NCBI RefSeq assembly: GCF_003696305.1
Contig: NZ_RFFK01000001.1
Span: 186,001 to 250,000, forward strand
Length of the DNA stretch: 64,000 nucleotides
Source of the DNA: Pseudomonas sp. AOB-7
GTDB taxonomy: Bacteria > Pseudomonadota > Gammaproteobacteria > Pseudomonadales > Pseudomonadaceae
Reading direction: 5' to 3'
Within the stretch, counting starts at the first letter, position 1, and every line of letters starts with the position of its first letter. The translations under genes were made by a program, and so were the position numbers. Positions 53,840-64,000 of the stretch are shown here, one piece after another. A model generated the notes under the pieces. It was not told where the DNA came from. It did not search any database and saw only the letters and a list, made by a program, of their open reading frames with translations.

Positions 53840-54973
53840 ATGTACGTGTTTCACGATGAGTTTCCCCAAGAAAGTGGACTGCGTTATCTGAACCACGCGG
53901 CGGTGGCGCCCTGGCCGAAACGCAGTGCCGACGCGGTTCGGCGCTTCGCCGAAGCGAACGTGAGCAGCGGCGCGCGTGATTATCCAGACTGGCTGAAACT
54001 GGAGCGTAGCCTACGCGAACGATCGGCGCGTCTGCTGAATGCACCGAGCACCGGCGATATCGCACTGGTCAAGAACACCTCCGAGGCCCTGTCCTTCGTC
54101 GCCTTCGGCCTCGACTGGCGCCCGGGCGACCAGGTGATCATCAGCGACGAGGAATTCCCCTCCAACCGCGTGGTCTGGCTGGCCCTGGCGCCGCTGGGAG
54201 TGGAGGTGATCGAGGTCAGCCTGCGCGGCGTCGATGCCGAGGCCGCCCTGCTCCAGGCCATCGGGCCGCGAACCCGACTGCTGTCGATCAGCGCGGTGCA
54301 GTATGCCAGCGGCCTGCGCCTGGACCTGCCGCGCCTCGGCCAGGGCTGTCGCGCGCGCGGCGTGCTGTTTTGCGTGGACGCCATCCAGCAACTCGGCGCC
54401 CTGCCCTTCGACGTGCAGGCCTGCGCCTGCGACTTCGCCATGGCCGACGGCCACAAGTGGCTGCTGGGGCCGGAGGGCCTGGGGCTGTTCTATTCCCGCA
54501 GCGAGCTGCGCGATCAACTCAAGCTGCACGAATACGGCTGGCACATGCTGGAACACGCCGGCGACTACAACCGCCAGGACTGGCAGCCGGCGCGCAGCGC
54601 GCGGCGCTTCGAGTGCGGCAGCCCGAACATGCTCGGCGCCTTCGCCCTGGAGGCCAGCCTGTCGCTGCTGGAAGAGGTCGGCATGCAGCGGGTCGGCGCA
54701 CTGCTCGCCGAACGCGTGCAGTGGCTGCTCGACGGCATCCAGGCCCTGCCCGGTGCGACGCTGCACAGCCCGGTCGAGGTCGAACGGCGCGCCGGCATCC
54801 TCACCTTCAGCCTGGCCGGACACGACAACCAGGCGCTGCACCAGCGCCTGCGCGACGCCGGGGTGATCTGCGCACAACGCGGGCCAGGCGTGCGCTTTTC
54901 GCCGCATTTCTACACCAGCGCCCAGGTGATCGAGGAAACCCTGGGGCTGCTAGGCCAGCTGGCAAGAGGCTGA
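53840..54973 (+). CDS. Class V aminotransferase/cysteine desulfurase-like PLP protein
   Basis: 377 residues of PLP fold type I, class V. Start MYVFHDEFPQESGLRYLNHA at 53840 (an earlier in-frame start lacks a ribosome site). The PLP-binding Lys is in FAMADGHKWLLGPEGLG near residue 207, with VDAIQQLGALPFDV before it and GSPNMLGAFALEASLSLL after. No SufS/IscS active-site Cys loop is evident, so an aminotransferase or lyase is more likely than a desulfurase. Substrate unknown. The RgsA small RNA follows. Confidence 0.85.
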   Translation: MYVFHDEFPQESGLRYLNHAAVAPWPKRSADAVRRFAEANVSSGARDYPDWLKLERSLRERSARLLNAPSTGDIALVKNTSEALSFVAFGLDWRPGDQVIISDEEFPSNRVVWLALAPLGVEVIEVSLRGVDAEAALLQAIGPRTRLLSISAVQYASGLRLDLPRLGQGCRARGVLFCVDAIQQLGALPFDVQACACDFAMADGHKWLLGPEGLGLFYSRSELRDQLKLHEYGWHMLEHAGDYNRQDWQPARSARRFECGSPNMLGAFALEASLSLLEEVGMQRVGALLAERVQWLLDGIQALPGATLHSPVEVERRAGILTFSLAGHDNQALHQRLRDAGVICAQRGPGVRFSPHFYTSAQVIEETLGLLGQLARG

Positions 54974-55063
54974 GAACTCAGCAGCCGCCGCGGTATTCCA
55001 AATCTGTTTAAAAAACGCACGATTTCGCCTGGACGCGCGGCAATCCTGGCCAATACTGGAGAT

Positions 55064-55183
55064 TACTGGTGCGCGGCATCTCCCCCCAAGTGCCCCGCCA
55101 GCCAAGGTACCGTGGACCGCGTACCTTGATTTACTCCTAATGGTCTTGACCCGGATTCATCCCCCAGAACCCGGGTTTTTTTT
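55064..55183 (+). ncRNA. rgsA: Small RNA RgsA (P16-like)
   Basis: The gene-free stretch 54974-55342, directly left of tatD, ends in a strong Rho-independent terminator: ACCCGG at 55149-55154, CCGGGT at 55171-55176, then T8. In P. aeruginosa the RpoS-dependent RgsA small RNA of about 120 bases lies just upstream of this same terminator position next to tatD. A CCAATACT sequence at 55050-55057 is a plausible -10 box of RpoS type, giving a start near 55064 and a length of about 120 bases. A hairpin AAGGTACC-GTGGACCGC-GTACCTT lies inside. Identity rests on synteny and length, not on an alignment. Confidence 0.75.
55149..55183 (+). terminator. Rho-independent terminator of rgsA
   Basis: A six-bp GC-rich stem (ACCCGG/CCGGGT) with a 16-base loop and a T8 run at 55176-55183. 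Confidence 0.88.
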
Positions 55184-55226
55184 GGCCGATGAAAATTCAC
55201 CCTGATTCATAAGCGTGGCAGCGGCC

Positions 55227-55261
55227 TCAGCCGCGAAGCCGTTATCGGCCTTCGCGGCTGA
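55227..55261. repeat. REP-like palindrome near tatD
   Basis: TCAGCCGCGAA at 55227-55237 and TTCGCGGCTGA at 55251-55261 are perfectly inverted; GCC/GGC pairing extends inward. The core matches the REP at 11819-11875. Confidence 0.75.
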
Positions 55262-55342
55262 CGCGCTACGCCGCCGGGCGGCTCCGCGCACGCCTGGTCC
55301 GGGTGCAATCCGGGAATCCTGCAGCCGCGGATTGCCTCCGGG

Positions 55343-56122
55343 TTACACGCCGGCCAGCGGGAACAGGCGCTTGAAGTTGGCCGAGGTCTGCTCGGCCAGG
55401 ACCTCGAAGCTCACGCCGCGCAGCACGGCCAGGTATTCGGCCACCTCGCGCACGTATTGCGGCAGGTTGGGCTTGCCGCGATGCGGCACCGGCGCCAGGT
55501 AGGGCGAGTCGGTCTCCACCAGCAGGCGGTCGGCCGGCACCTGACGCGCCACCTCGCGCAGCGCCTCGGCATTGCGGAAGGTGACGATGCCGGACAGCGA
55601 GATATAGAAGCCGATATCCAGCGCCGCCTTGGCCATCTCCCAGTCCTCGGTGAAGCAGTGCAGCACCCCGGCCTGCGGCAGTGCCGCCTCGCGCAGCAGC
55701 GCCAGGGTGTCGGCGCGGGCTTCGCGGGTATGCACTATCACCGGCTTGCCGGTGATGCGCGCCGCCTCCAGGTGCAGGCGGAAGGAGGCCTGCTGCAGCG
55801 CGGCGGATTCGGGTTCGTAGTGGTAGTCCAGGCCGGTTTCGCCGATGGCCACCACCTTGGGATGGGCCAACTCGGCCAGCAGCCAGTCCAGTGCCGGCGC
55901 GGCGCCCGGCTCCAGATCCAGCGGATGCACGCCCACCGAGCAGTCGACATCGGCATAGCGCTCGGCCAGCCCCTTGACCGTGGCGGCGTTGTCGGCGCTG
56001 ACGCCGATGCACAGGAAATGCCCGACGCCCGCCGCGCGCGCCGCATCCAGGGCAGCATCCAGCGAACCGCCGTGGGCGGCCAGGTCGAGACGGTCGAGGT
56101 GGCAATGGGAGTCGATCAGCAC
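55343..56122 (-). CDS. TatD-family metal-dependent hydrolase
   Basis: A 259-residue TIM-barrel deoxyribonuclease/hydrolase. Metal ligands in DSHCHLDRLD (HxH) at the N-terminus, then GETGLDYHYE, IVHTREARADTL, LHCFTEDWEMA and VETDSPYLAP. The start is taken as the GTG at 56122, which gives MLIDSHCHLDR as in relatives; an upstream TTG would add six residues without a ribosome site. It is the last gene of the fab-pilZ cluster. Confidence 0.92.
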   Translation of the reverse strand: MLIDSHCHLDRLDLAAHGGSLDAALDAARAAGVGHFLCIGVSADNAATVKGLAERYADVDCSVGVHPLDLEPGAAPALDWLLAELAHPKVVAIGETGLDYHYEPESAALQQASFRLHLEAARITGKPVIVHTREARADTLALLREAALPQAGVLHCFTEDWEMAKAALDIGFYISLSGIVTFRNAEALREVARQVPADRLLVETDSPYLAPVPHRGKPNLPQYVREVAEYLAVLRGVSFEVLAEQTSANFKRLFPLAGV

Positions 56123-56290
56123 AGCGGGGAACTCGGGCAAGGGAAAGGCCCGAATTGTAATCGAAAGCGGCGGAAGGCTGGGCGCGTGGAAGGGGCTTGG
56201 GAGCGCAGGATGGGTTGAGCAGCGTAGCGCCGATACCCATCATCCAGACATCGACGGGTGCGCTGCGCTCAGCCCATGCTGCGGCTGCCG

Positions 56291-56647
56291 TTACATGGTA
56301 TGGGTCGGACGATCAGACTTCAGCGCGCCGGCCAGATAGGTCTCGATCTTGTTGCGGGCGGTGTTGTCGCCATCGTTGAACTGCACGCCGACGCCGGCGG
56401 CGCGGTTGCCCTGGGCGCCCTTGGGGGTGATCCACACCACCTTGCCGGCCACCGGAATCTTCTCCGGCTCGTCCATCAGGTTGAGCAGCATGAACACTTC
56501 GTCGCCGAGCTTGTAGCTCTTGTTGGTGGGGATGAAGAGTCCGCCGTTCTTGATGAAGGGCATGTAGGCCGCGTAGAGCACGGACTTGTCCTTGATGGTC
56601 AGGGACAAAATGCCGTTACGGGGGCCCAGATTGGGTGGCAAGCTCAT
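56291..56647 (-). CDS. pilZ: Type IV pilus assembly protein PilZ
   Basis: 118 residues, the founding member of the PilZ family, needed for type IV pilus biogenesis. Starts MSLPPNLGPRNGILSLTIKD. The RxxxR c-di-GMP-binding motif of other PilZ proteins is absent, as known for PilZ itself. FIPTNKSYKLGDEVFMLLNL and GNRAAGVGVQFND are typical. 36 bases after holB, consistent with a shared transcript. Confidence 0.96.
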   Translation of the reverse strand: MSLPPNLGPRNGILSLTIKDKSVLYAAYMPFIKNGGLFIPTNKSYKLGDEVFMLLNLMDEPEKIPVAGKVVWITPKGAQGNRAAGVGVQFNDGDNTARNKIETYLAGALKSDRPTHTM

Positions 56648-56683
56648 CAGGTATTCCTGGCGTCTATTGCGTAATGCCCGATT

Positions 56684-58304
<1,621 letters not shown>

Positions 58305-59357
58305 TTATTGAGTGTCGGCCGCGCGCGGTGCGGGGCTGGAGCGATAGTCGGCACGGCGCTTGAGCTGGTACTCGCGCACCGCGCGGTTGTGCTCGGCCAG
58401 GGTATTGGAGAACACGTGGCTGCCGTCGCCCTTGGCCACGAAGTACAGCGACTTGCCATCGAGCGGATTGAGCGCGGCATGGATGGCTTCGCGGCCGACC
58501 ATGGCAATCGGCGTCGGCGGCATGCCGTCGATGGTGTAGGTGTTGTAGGGCGTCGGCGTGCGCAGGTCGGCACGGGTGATGCGGCCGTTGTAGCGCTCGC
58601 CCATGCCGTAGATCACGGTCGGGTCGGTCTGCAGGCGCATGCCGATACGCAGGCGGCGGACGAAGACGCCGGCGATCTCGCCGCGCTCTTCCGGCACGCC
58701 GGTTTCCTTCTCGATCAGCGAGGCCATGATCAGCGCGTCGTAGGGCTCGCGATAGGGCAGGCCCTCGGCGCGCTTGTCCCACTCCTCGGCCAGCACCGCC
58801 TCGAGACGGGCATTGGCCTGCTTGAGCAGGTCCTCGTCGCTCATGCCGCGCACGTAGCGGTAGGTATCGGGAAAGAAGCGTCCTTCCGGGTTCTGCCCGG
58901 CCAGCCCCAGGCGCGCCATCAGCTCGGCGTCGCTAAGCTCGGCCAGGCGTTGCTCGAGGCGCTCCTGGCGCGCCAGGGCGGTGCGCACCTGGCGGAAGTT
59001 CCAGCCCTCGACCAGAGTCAGGCTGTACTGCATCACTTCGCCGCGCTGCCACAGGCCGAGCATGTCCTTGGCGCTCTGCCCGGGCTGCAGGCGATATTCG
59101 CCGCTGTGCAGGGCCGGAGCGCGCAGGTTGAAACGCCAGTACAGGCGCAGCCAGAAGGCGTCGTCGATCACGCCCTCGCTTTGCAGACGATTGAGCAGGC
59201 CACTGGGAGTGGCGCCGGACGGCACCTCCAGCAGCATTTCCTCGCTCAGTTGCAGGGGCTGCTCCAGCGCCTTCTGCTGTTGCCAGGCGGCCCCGACCAC
59301 CAGCAGCGCAGCCAGCAGCACGCCGCACTCGAGCAGCACCAAGATCTTGCGTAGCAC
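58305..59357 (-). CDS. mltG: Endolytic murein transglycosylase MltG
   Basis: An inner-membrane lytic transglycosylase that ends nascent glycan chains; 350 residues. One N-terminal transmembrane helix (ILVLLECGVLLAALLVVGAA), a LysM-like/YceG N-domain (EVPSGATPSGLLNRLQSEGV) and the catalytic YceG domain with the Glu in ALIMASLIEKETGVPEERGE and LQTDPTVIYGMG. Three bases after pabC; conserved pabC-mltG-tmk order. Confidence 0.95.
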   Translation of the reverse strand: MLRKILVLLECGVLLAALLVVGAAWQQQKALEQPLQLSEEMLLEVPSGATPSGLLNRLQSEGVIDDAFWLRLYWRFNLRAPALHSGEYRLQPGQSAKDMLGLWQRGEVMQYSLTLVEGWNFRQVRTALARQERLEQRLAELSDAELMARLGLAGQNPEGRFFPDTYRYVRGMSDEDLLKQANARLEAVLAEEWDKRAEGLPYREPYDALIMASLIEKETGVPEERGEIAGVFVRRLRIGMRLQTDPTVIYGMGERYNGRITRADLRTPTPYNTYTIDGMPPTPIAMVGREAIHAALNPLDGKSLYFVAKGDGSHVFSNTLAEHNRAVREYQLKRRADYRSSPAPRAADTQ

Positions 59358-59360
59358 TAA

Positions 59361-60175
59361 TCAGATATCCAGTAAGTCGCGGACGATGGTCTGCAGTTTA
59401 CGGGTGAGCGGCCCGACCGGCCAGTGCTGCGCCTGCAGGGCCCGTACCGGCCAGACGCCGTAGAGGCTGTTGCAGAGAAAGACTTCGTCCGCCGCCAGCA
59501 GTTCGTCATGGCCGATGTCGCGTACTTCCACCGGCACCCCGAGCGCCCTCGCCTGCTCCAGCAATTCGGCGCGCATCACCCCGGCGACGCCGCAGCGCGA
59601 CAGGTCGGCGGTCAGCAGAGCACCGCCGCGCAGCAGAAACAGGTTGCTGTAGACCCCTTCGATTACCCGCCCGCTGGCATCGCACATCAAGCCTTCGGCG
59701 TGCTCGGCATCCTGCCATTCGGCGCGAGCCAACACCTGTTCCAGGCGATTGAGGTGCTTGAGCCCGGCCAGCAGCGGCTGCTCGGCCAGACGGGTGACGC
59801 AGGGAAACAGGCGCACGCCCTGCTCGGCATGCGCGGCGGGATACTGCGGCAGCGGCGCGGCCTGCAGGATACGCAGCGGCTGACAGGGCTGCGGTGGCGC
59901 ATAGCCACGCTGACCCTCGCCGCGGGTAACGATCAGCTTGGCCACGCCCTCGCCGAGCTGCCCGGCGAAGGCCTGCAGCTCGCTGTCCATCAGCGCGAGG
60001 TCGAGGGGAATGGCCAGGCGCCGACAGCCCTCGGCCAGGCGCGCCAGGTGCCGCGCCAGCAACGGGATGCGCCCGCCACGCACGGCGATGGTCTCGAACA
60101 GACCATCGCCGTAAGCCAGGCCACGGTCACGCACCGACAACTGTTCGCCGGGCGCGCCGTTGACCCAGCCCGGCA

Positions 60176-60176
<1 letters not shown>
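59361..60176 (-). CDS. pabC: Aminodeoxychorismate lyase
   Basis: A PLP fold type IV enzyme making p-aminobenzoate for folate. 271 residues. DRGLAYGDGLFETIAVRGG near the start, the PLP Lys in LAGLKHLNRLEQVLA and EGVYSNLFLLRGG near residue 170. Its ATG shares a base with the fabF stop. Confidence 0.94.
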
Positions 60177-61420
<1,244 letters not shown>

Positions 61421-61474
61421 AGCAATCTCCTCTTGTTCTGCCTGATAGCGCCGGAATGCGCCTTGCACGTAAAG

Positions 61475-61505
61475 AAAAACCGCACGCCTGATGAGGGCAG
61501 TGCGG
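61475..61505 (-). terminator. Terminator/attenuator between acpP and fabF
   Basis: On the minus strand CCGCAC...GTGCGG (arms 61500-61505 and 61480-61485, with GCC/GGC pairing inside) runs into a T5 stretch at 61475-61479. It lies 29 bases after the acpP stop. It probably stops most transcripts after acpP, allowing much higher acpP than fabF expression. Confidence 0.85.
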
Positions 61506-61533
61506 CTTTTCCGTGTCGGGAAGCGACGGTGAC

Positions 61534-61770
61534 TTATTGCGCGTGCGCGGTCACGTAGTCGATGGCTTCCTGAACGGTGGTGATCTTCTCAGCTTGCTCG
61601 TCCGGGATCTCGGTCTCGAATTCCTCTTCGAGAGCCATCACCAGCTCGACGGTGTCAAGGGAGTCGGCACCCAGGTCTTCGACGAAGGAAGCGCTGTTGG
61701 TGACTTCCTCTTCCTTCACGCCCAGTTGCTCGGCAACGATTTTCTTGACGCGTTCTTCGATGGTGCTCAT
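61534..61770 (-). CDS. acpP: Acyl carrier protein
   Basis: 78 residues, acidic. The phosphopantetheine site is Ser37 in [18 protein letters not shown]. Starts [18 protein letters not shown]. It has its own promoter (61826-61853) and a downstream terminator, so it can be transcribed as a short, abundant message. Confidence 0.98.
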   Translation of the reverse strand: MSTIEERVKKIVAEQLGVKEEEVTNSASFVEDLGADSLDTVELVMALEEEFETEIPDEQAEKITTVQEAIDYVTAHAQ

Positions 61771-61825
61771 ACCTTGTTTTCACTCCTATTGGACAAATCC
61801 AGGCAGCTAGCTGGTAGCGGCCAAG

Positions 61826-61853
61826 TGTATAGAAAGGGTTTTTAGCATTTCAA
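61826..61853 (-). promoter_or_regulatory. Sigma-70 promoter of acpP
   Basis: On the minus strand TTGAAA (61848-61853), a 16-base spacer, then TATACA (61826-61831). This places the transcription start near 61819, about 50 bases before the acpP ATG, with AGGAG in the leader. Confidence 0.75.
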
Positions 61854-61969
61854 GCTGAATGCCGGGGAGCCCCCAGGAACACTTCAACGATCTGTCTATA
61901 AACCTGTTGCAGCTTTATAACGGATTTTAGACAGCCACTATGACAGTTTTCTGAAGGCGCTCGTCACAT

Positions 61970-62713
61970 TCAGCTCATATACATTCCGCCGTTCACGGGG
62001 ATAGTAGCCCCAGTGACGTAGGCTGCGCCATCGGAGGCGAGGAAGGCCACCACCTTGGCGATCTCCTCGGCCTGGCCCAGACGGCCCAGCGGAATCTGGG
62101 TCAGCAGCGCGTCGCGCTGGGCTTCCGGCAGTTCGCGGGTCATGTCGGTGTCGATGAAACCGGGGGCCACCGAGTTGACGGTGATCGCCCGCGAGCCCAC
62201 TTCACGCGCCAGGGCACGGCTGAAACCTTCCAGGCCGGCCTTGGCCGCGGCGTAGTTGACCTGCCCGGCATTGCCCATGGCGCCGACGACGGAGCCAATG
62301 TTGATGATGCGGCCGAAACGCGCCTTGGTCATCCCGCGCAGCACCGCCTTGGATAGGCGATACAGGCTGTTGAGGTTGGTGTTGATCACGTCGTACCACT
62401 CGTCGTCCTTCATCCGCAGCATCAGGTTGTCACGGGTGATGCCGGCGTTGTTGACCAGGATCAACGGCTGACCAAGATGTTGCTGGATGTGTTCCAGGGT
62501 GCTGGCGACCGACTCATCGTTGCTCACGTCGAGCACCAGGCCGGCGCCTTCGACGCCGTTGGCCTTGAGGGTTTCGGCGATGCGCTCGGCGCCCGAGGCG
62601 CTGGTGGCGGTGCCGATGACGATGGCGCCCTGACGGCCCAGCTCCAGGGCAATCGCCTGGCCGATACCGCGGCTGGCGCCGGTGACCAGCGCGACCTTAC
62701 CTTGCAGACTCAT
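61970..62713 (-). CDS. fabG: 3-oxoacyl-ACP reductase
   Basis: NADPH-dependent reductase of fatty acid synthesis, a short-chain dehydrogenase of 247 residues. Cofactor motif TGASRGIG at residues 11-18, NNAGITRD, catalytic Ser in INIGSVVGAMGNAGQ and Tyr/Lys in NYAAAKAGLEGF, and the C-terminal VTGATIPVNGGMYM. 15 bases after fabD. Confidence 0.97.
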   Translation of the reverse strand: MSLQGKVALVTGASRGIGQAIALELGRQGAIVIGTATSASGAERIAETLKANGVEGAGLVLDVSNDESVASTLEHIQQHLGQPLILVNNAGITRDNLMLRMKDDEWYDVINTNLNSLYRLSKAVLRGMTKARFGRIINIGSVVGAMGNAGQVNYAAAKAGLEGFSRALAREVGSRAITVNSVAPGFIDTDMTRELPEAQRDALLTQIPLGRLGQAEEIAKVVAFLASDGAAYVTGATIPVNGGMYMS

Positions 62714-62728
62714 GTTCGTTCTCCTTGC

Positions 62729-63667
62729 TCAGGCCAGAGCCGCACGGGCGGCGGCAAAGGCATCCGGGGTATCCAGGTTGTGGGTGTTGATGCCCTTGAC
62801 GCAGCGCTTGTTGAGGCCGCCCAGCACCTTGCCGGGACCGCACTCGACCAGGTCGGTGACGCCCTGCTCGGACAGACGCACCATCGACTCGACCCAGCGC
62901 ACCGGGCTGTACAGCTGCGCCAACAGGTCGGCCTTGAGGGCGGCCAGGTCGGACACCACGGCGGCGCTGACGTTCTGCACCAGCGGAATCTGCGGTGCCT
63001 GCCAGGCGATGGCCTCGACCGACTCGGCGAAACGCTCGGCAGCCGGCTTCATCAGCGCACAGTGCGACGGCACGCTGACCGGTAGCGCCATGGCGCGCTT
63101 GGCACCACGCGCCTTGCACGCCTCGATGGCACGCTCGACGGCAGCCGCGCTGCCGGCGATCACCACCTGGCCCGGTGCGTTGAAGTTCACCGCGCTAACC
63201 ACATCGCCCTGCGCCGCTTCGGCGCAGGCGGCCAGCACGTCGGCATCGTCCAGGCCGAGGATCGCGGCCATGCCGCCCTGCCCGGCCGGCACGGCCTGCT
63301 GCATCAGTTGGCCGCGGCGCTCCACCAGCTTCACCGCATCGGCGAAGCCCAGGCTGCCGGCGGCGACCAGCGCGGAATACTCGCCCAGGCTGTGGCCGGC
63401 GACGAACGCCGGCTGCGCGCCGCCCTCGGCCTGCCACAGACGCCACAGGGCGATGGAGGCGGTGAGGATGGCCGGCTGGGTCTTGTCGGTCTGGTTCAGT
63501 TGCTCTTCCGGGCCCTGCTGGGTCAGCGCCCAGAGGTCGTAGCCGAGCGCTTCGGAGGCTTCGCCGAAGGTATCGATCACCAGCTGCTGCTGGGCACCGT
63601 GCTCGGCGAGCATGGCCAGGGCTTGCGAGCCCTGACCGGGGAAGACGAATGCGAGGGATGCAGACAT
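62729..63667 (-). CDS. fabD: Malonyl-CoA:ACP transacylase
   Basis: Loads malonate on ACP. 312 residues: FVFPGQGSQALAML at the start, nucleophile Ser93 in GHSLGEYSALVAAG, Arg in KLVERRGQLMQQA, His in PVSVPSHCALM and GPGKVLGGLNKR near the end. The start at 63667 has AAGGGAC upstream; the longer frame enters the plsX-fabD gap. Confidence 0.97.
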   Translation of the reverse strand: MSASLAFVFPGQGSQALAMLAEHGAQQQLVIDTFGEASEALGYDLWALTQQGPEEQLNQTDKTQPAILTASIALWRLWQAEGGAQPAFVAGHSLGEYSALVAAGSLGFADAVKLVERRGQLMQQAVPAGQGGMAAILGLDDADVLAACAEAAQGDVVSAVNFNAPGQVVIAGSAAAVERAIEACKARGAKRAMALPVSVPSHCALMKPAAERFAESVEAIAWQAPQIPLVQNVSAAVVSDLAALKADLLAQLYSPVRWVESMVRLSEQGVTDLVECGPGKVLGGLNKRCVKGINTHNLDTPDAFAAARAALA

Positions 63668-63760
63668 GGATAAGTCCCTTGAGTCGGAAAACCAGCGCCA
63701 GGGCAAGCCTGGCGCAGCGAACTGACAGTTGGATGACAGGCCGTCGGCCGTGGTCACATC

Positions 63761-64000
63761 CTACAGCAACAGATCCTCGAGACGACCGTGCAGGCGCTGC
63801 GGCAGATTCTCCTGCACCTCGCGCAGCGCGCAGCGAATTGCGCTCTGGAAACCCTCCTGCCCCGCTGCGCCATGGCTCTTGACCACGATGCCCTGCAGAC
63901 CGAGAAAGCTCGCGCCATTGTGCTGCGCCGGCGCCAGGTCGGCCTTCAGGCGGCGCAGCAACGGCATGGCCAACGCCCCCACGGCCTGGGCGAACAGGCC
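63761..64000 (-). CDS. plsX: Phosphate acyltransferase PlsX, C-terminal part
   Basis: The final ~80 residues of PlsX, cut by the window end. [25 protein letters not shown] is characteristic of the conserved C-terminal region (NGA-x-FLGL...VKSHG). PlsX makes acyl-phosphate from acyl-ACP for phospholipid synthesis. Position directly before fabD is the standard order. Confidence 0.93.
   Translation of the reverse strand, partial: GLFAQAVGALAMPLLRRLKADLAPAQHNGASFLGLQGIVVKSHGAAGQEGFQSAIRCALREVQENLPQRLHGRLEDLLL

Overview
The window is high-GC DNA from a Pseudomonas chromosome. The evidence is a run of housekeeping blocks typical of the genus: tRNA-Ser/tRNA-Arg next to rsmA-lysC-alaS, the arginine succinyltransferase operon aruCFGDBE, the aot arginine/ornithine uptake operon with its AraC-type regulator argR, an xcp type II secretion system split into two divergent units, and the plsX-fabD-fabG-acpP-fabF-pabC-mltG-tmk-holB-pilZ-tatD cluster. 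Several Pseudomonas-type REP palindromes also occur. From memory of P. aeruginosa PAO1, these blocks lie at separate loci there, so the window points to another Pseudomonas or a rearranged relative. Species cannot be settled from the sequence alone.

Layout: 1-5442 is the end of a prophage (tail/fibre-type genes, + strand) abutting three near-identical tRNA-Arg(ACG) genes and one tRNA-Ser(GCT). 6243-11712 holds rsmA/csrA, lysC, alaS and a threonine aldolase (all -). 11890-19577 is the aru operon (-), transcribed aruC-F-G-D-B-(small gene)-E, so the whole arginine-to-glutamate pathway is present. A SulP-family transporter (+) follows and converges on argR. 21687-25912 is aotJQMP-argR (-); the aotO gene found between aotM and aotP in PAO1 is missing. 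Exact matches to the recalled ArgR half-site (TGTCGC-N8-AA) sit upstream of both aruC and aotJ, which ties uptake, catabolism and regulator into one circuit.

26366-36640 is the type II secretion system: xcpRSTUVWXYZ (gspE-M, -) and xcpPQ (gspC-D, +) share a 224-bp AT-rich intergenic region. The most unusual feature of the window is here: a 64-bp REP palindrome lies inside the start of xcpW/gspJ, in frame, and lengthens the prepilin leader to 33 residues.

36719-53764 is accessory and mixed: amidase, LysR/LysE pair, GFA-like enzyme, an MFS transporter that looks less GC-rich, divergent RidA/LysR pair, GlxA-type regulator with an NADH-dehydrogenase-like flavoprotein, a GAF-PAS-PAS-GGDEF cyclase, a small phosphatase with a GNAT, DUF1285 and lipoprotein genes, a radical SAM protein, moaA and a TetR regulator. 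53840-64000 returns to core genome: an aminotransferase, a probable RgsA small RNA, then tatD-pilZ-holB-tmk-mltG-pabC-fabF-acpP-fabG-fabD-plsX (-), with plsX cut by the window end. No CRISPR array, rRNA, IS transposase, integrase or replication origin was seen.
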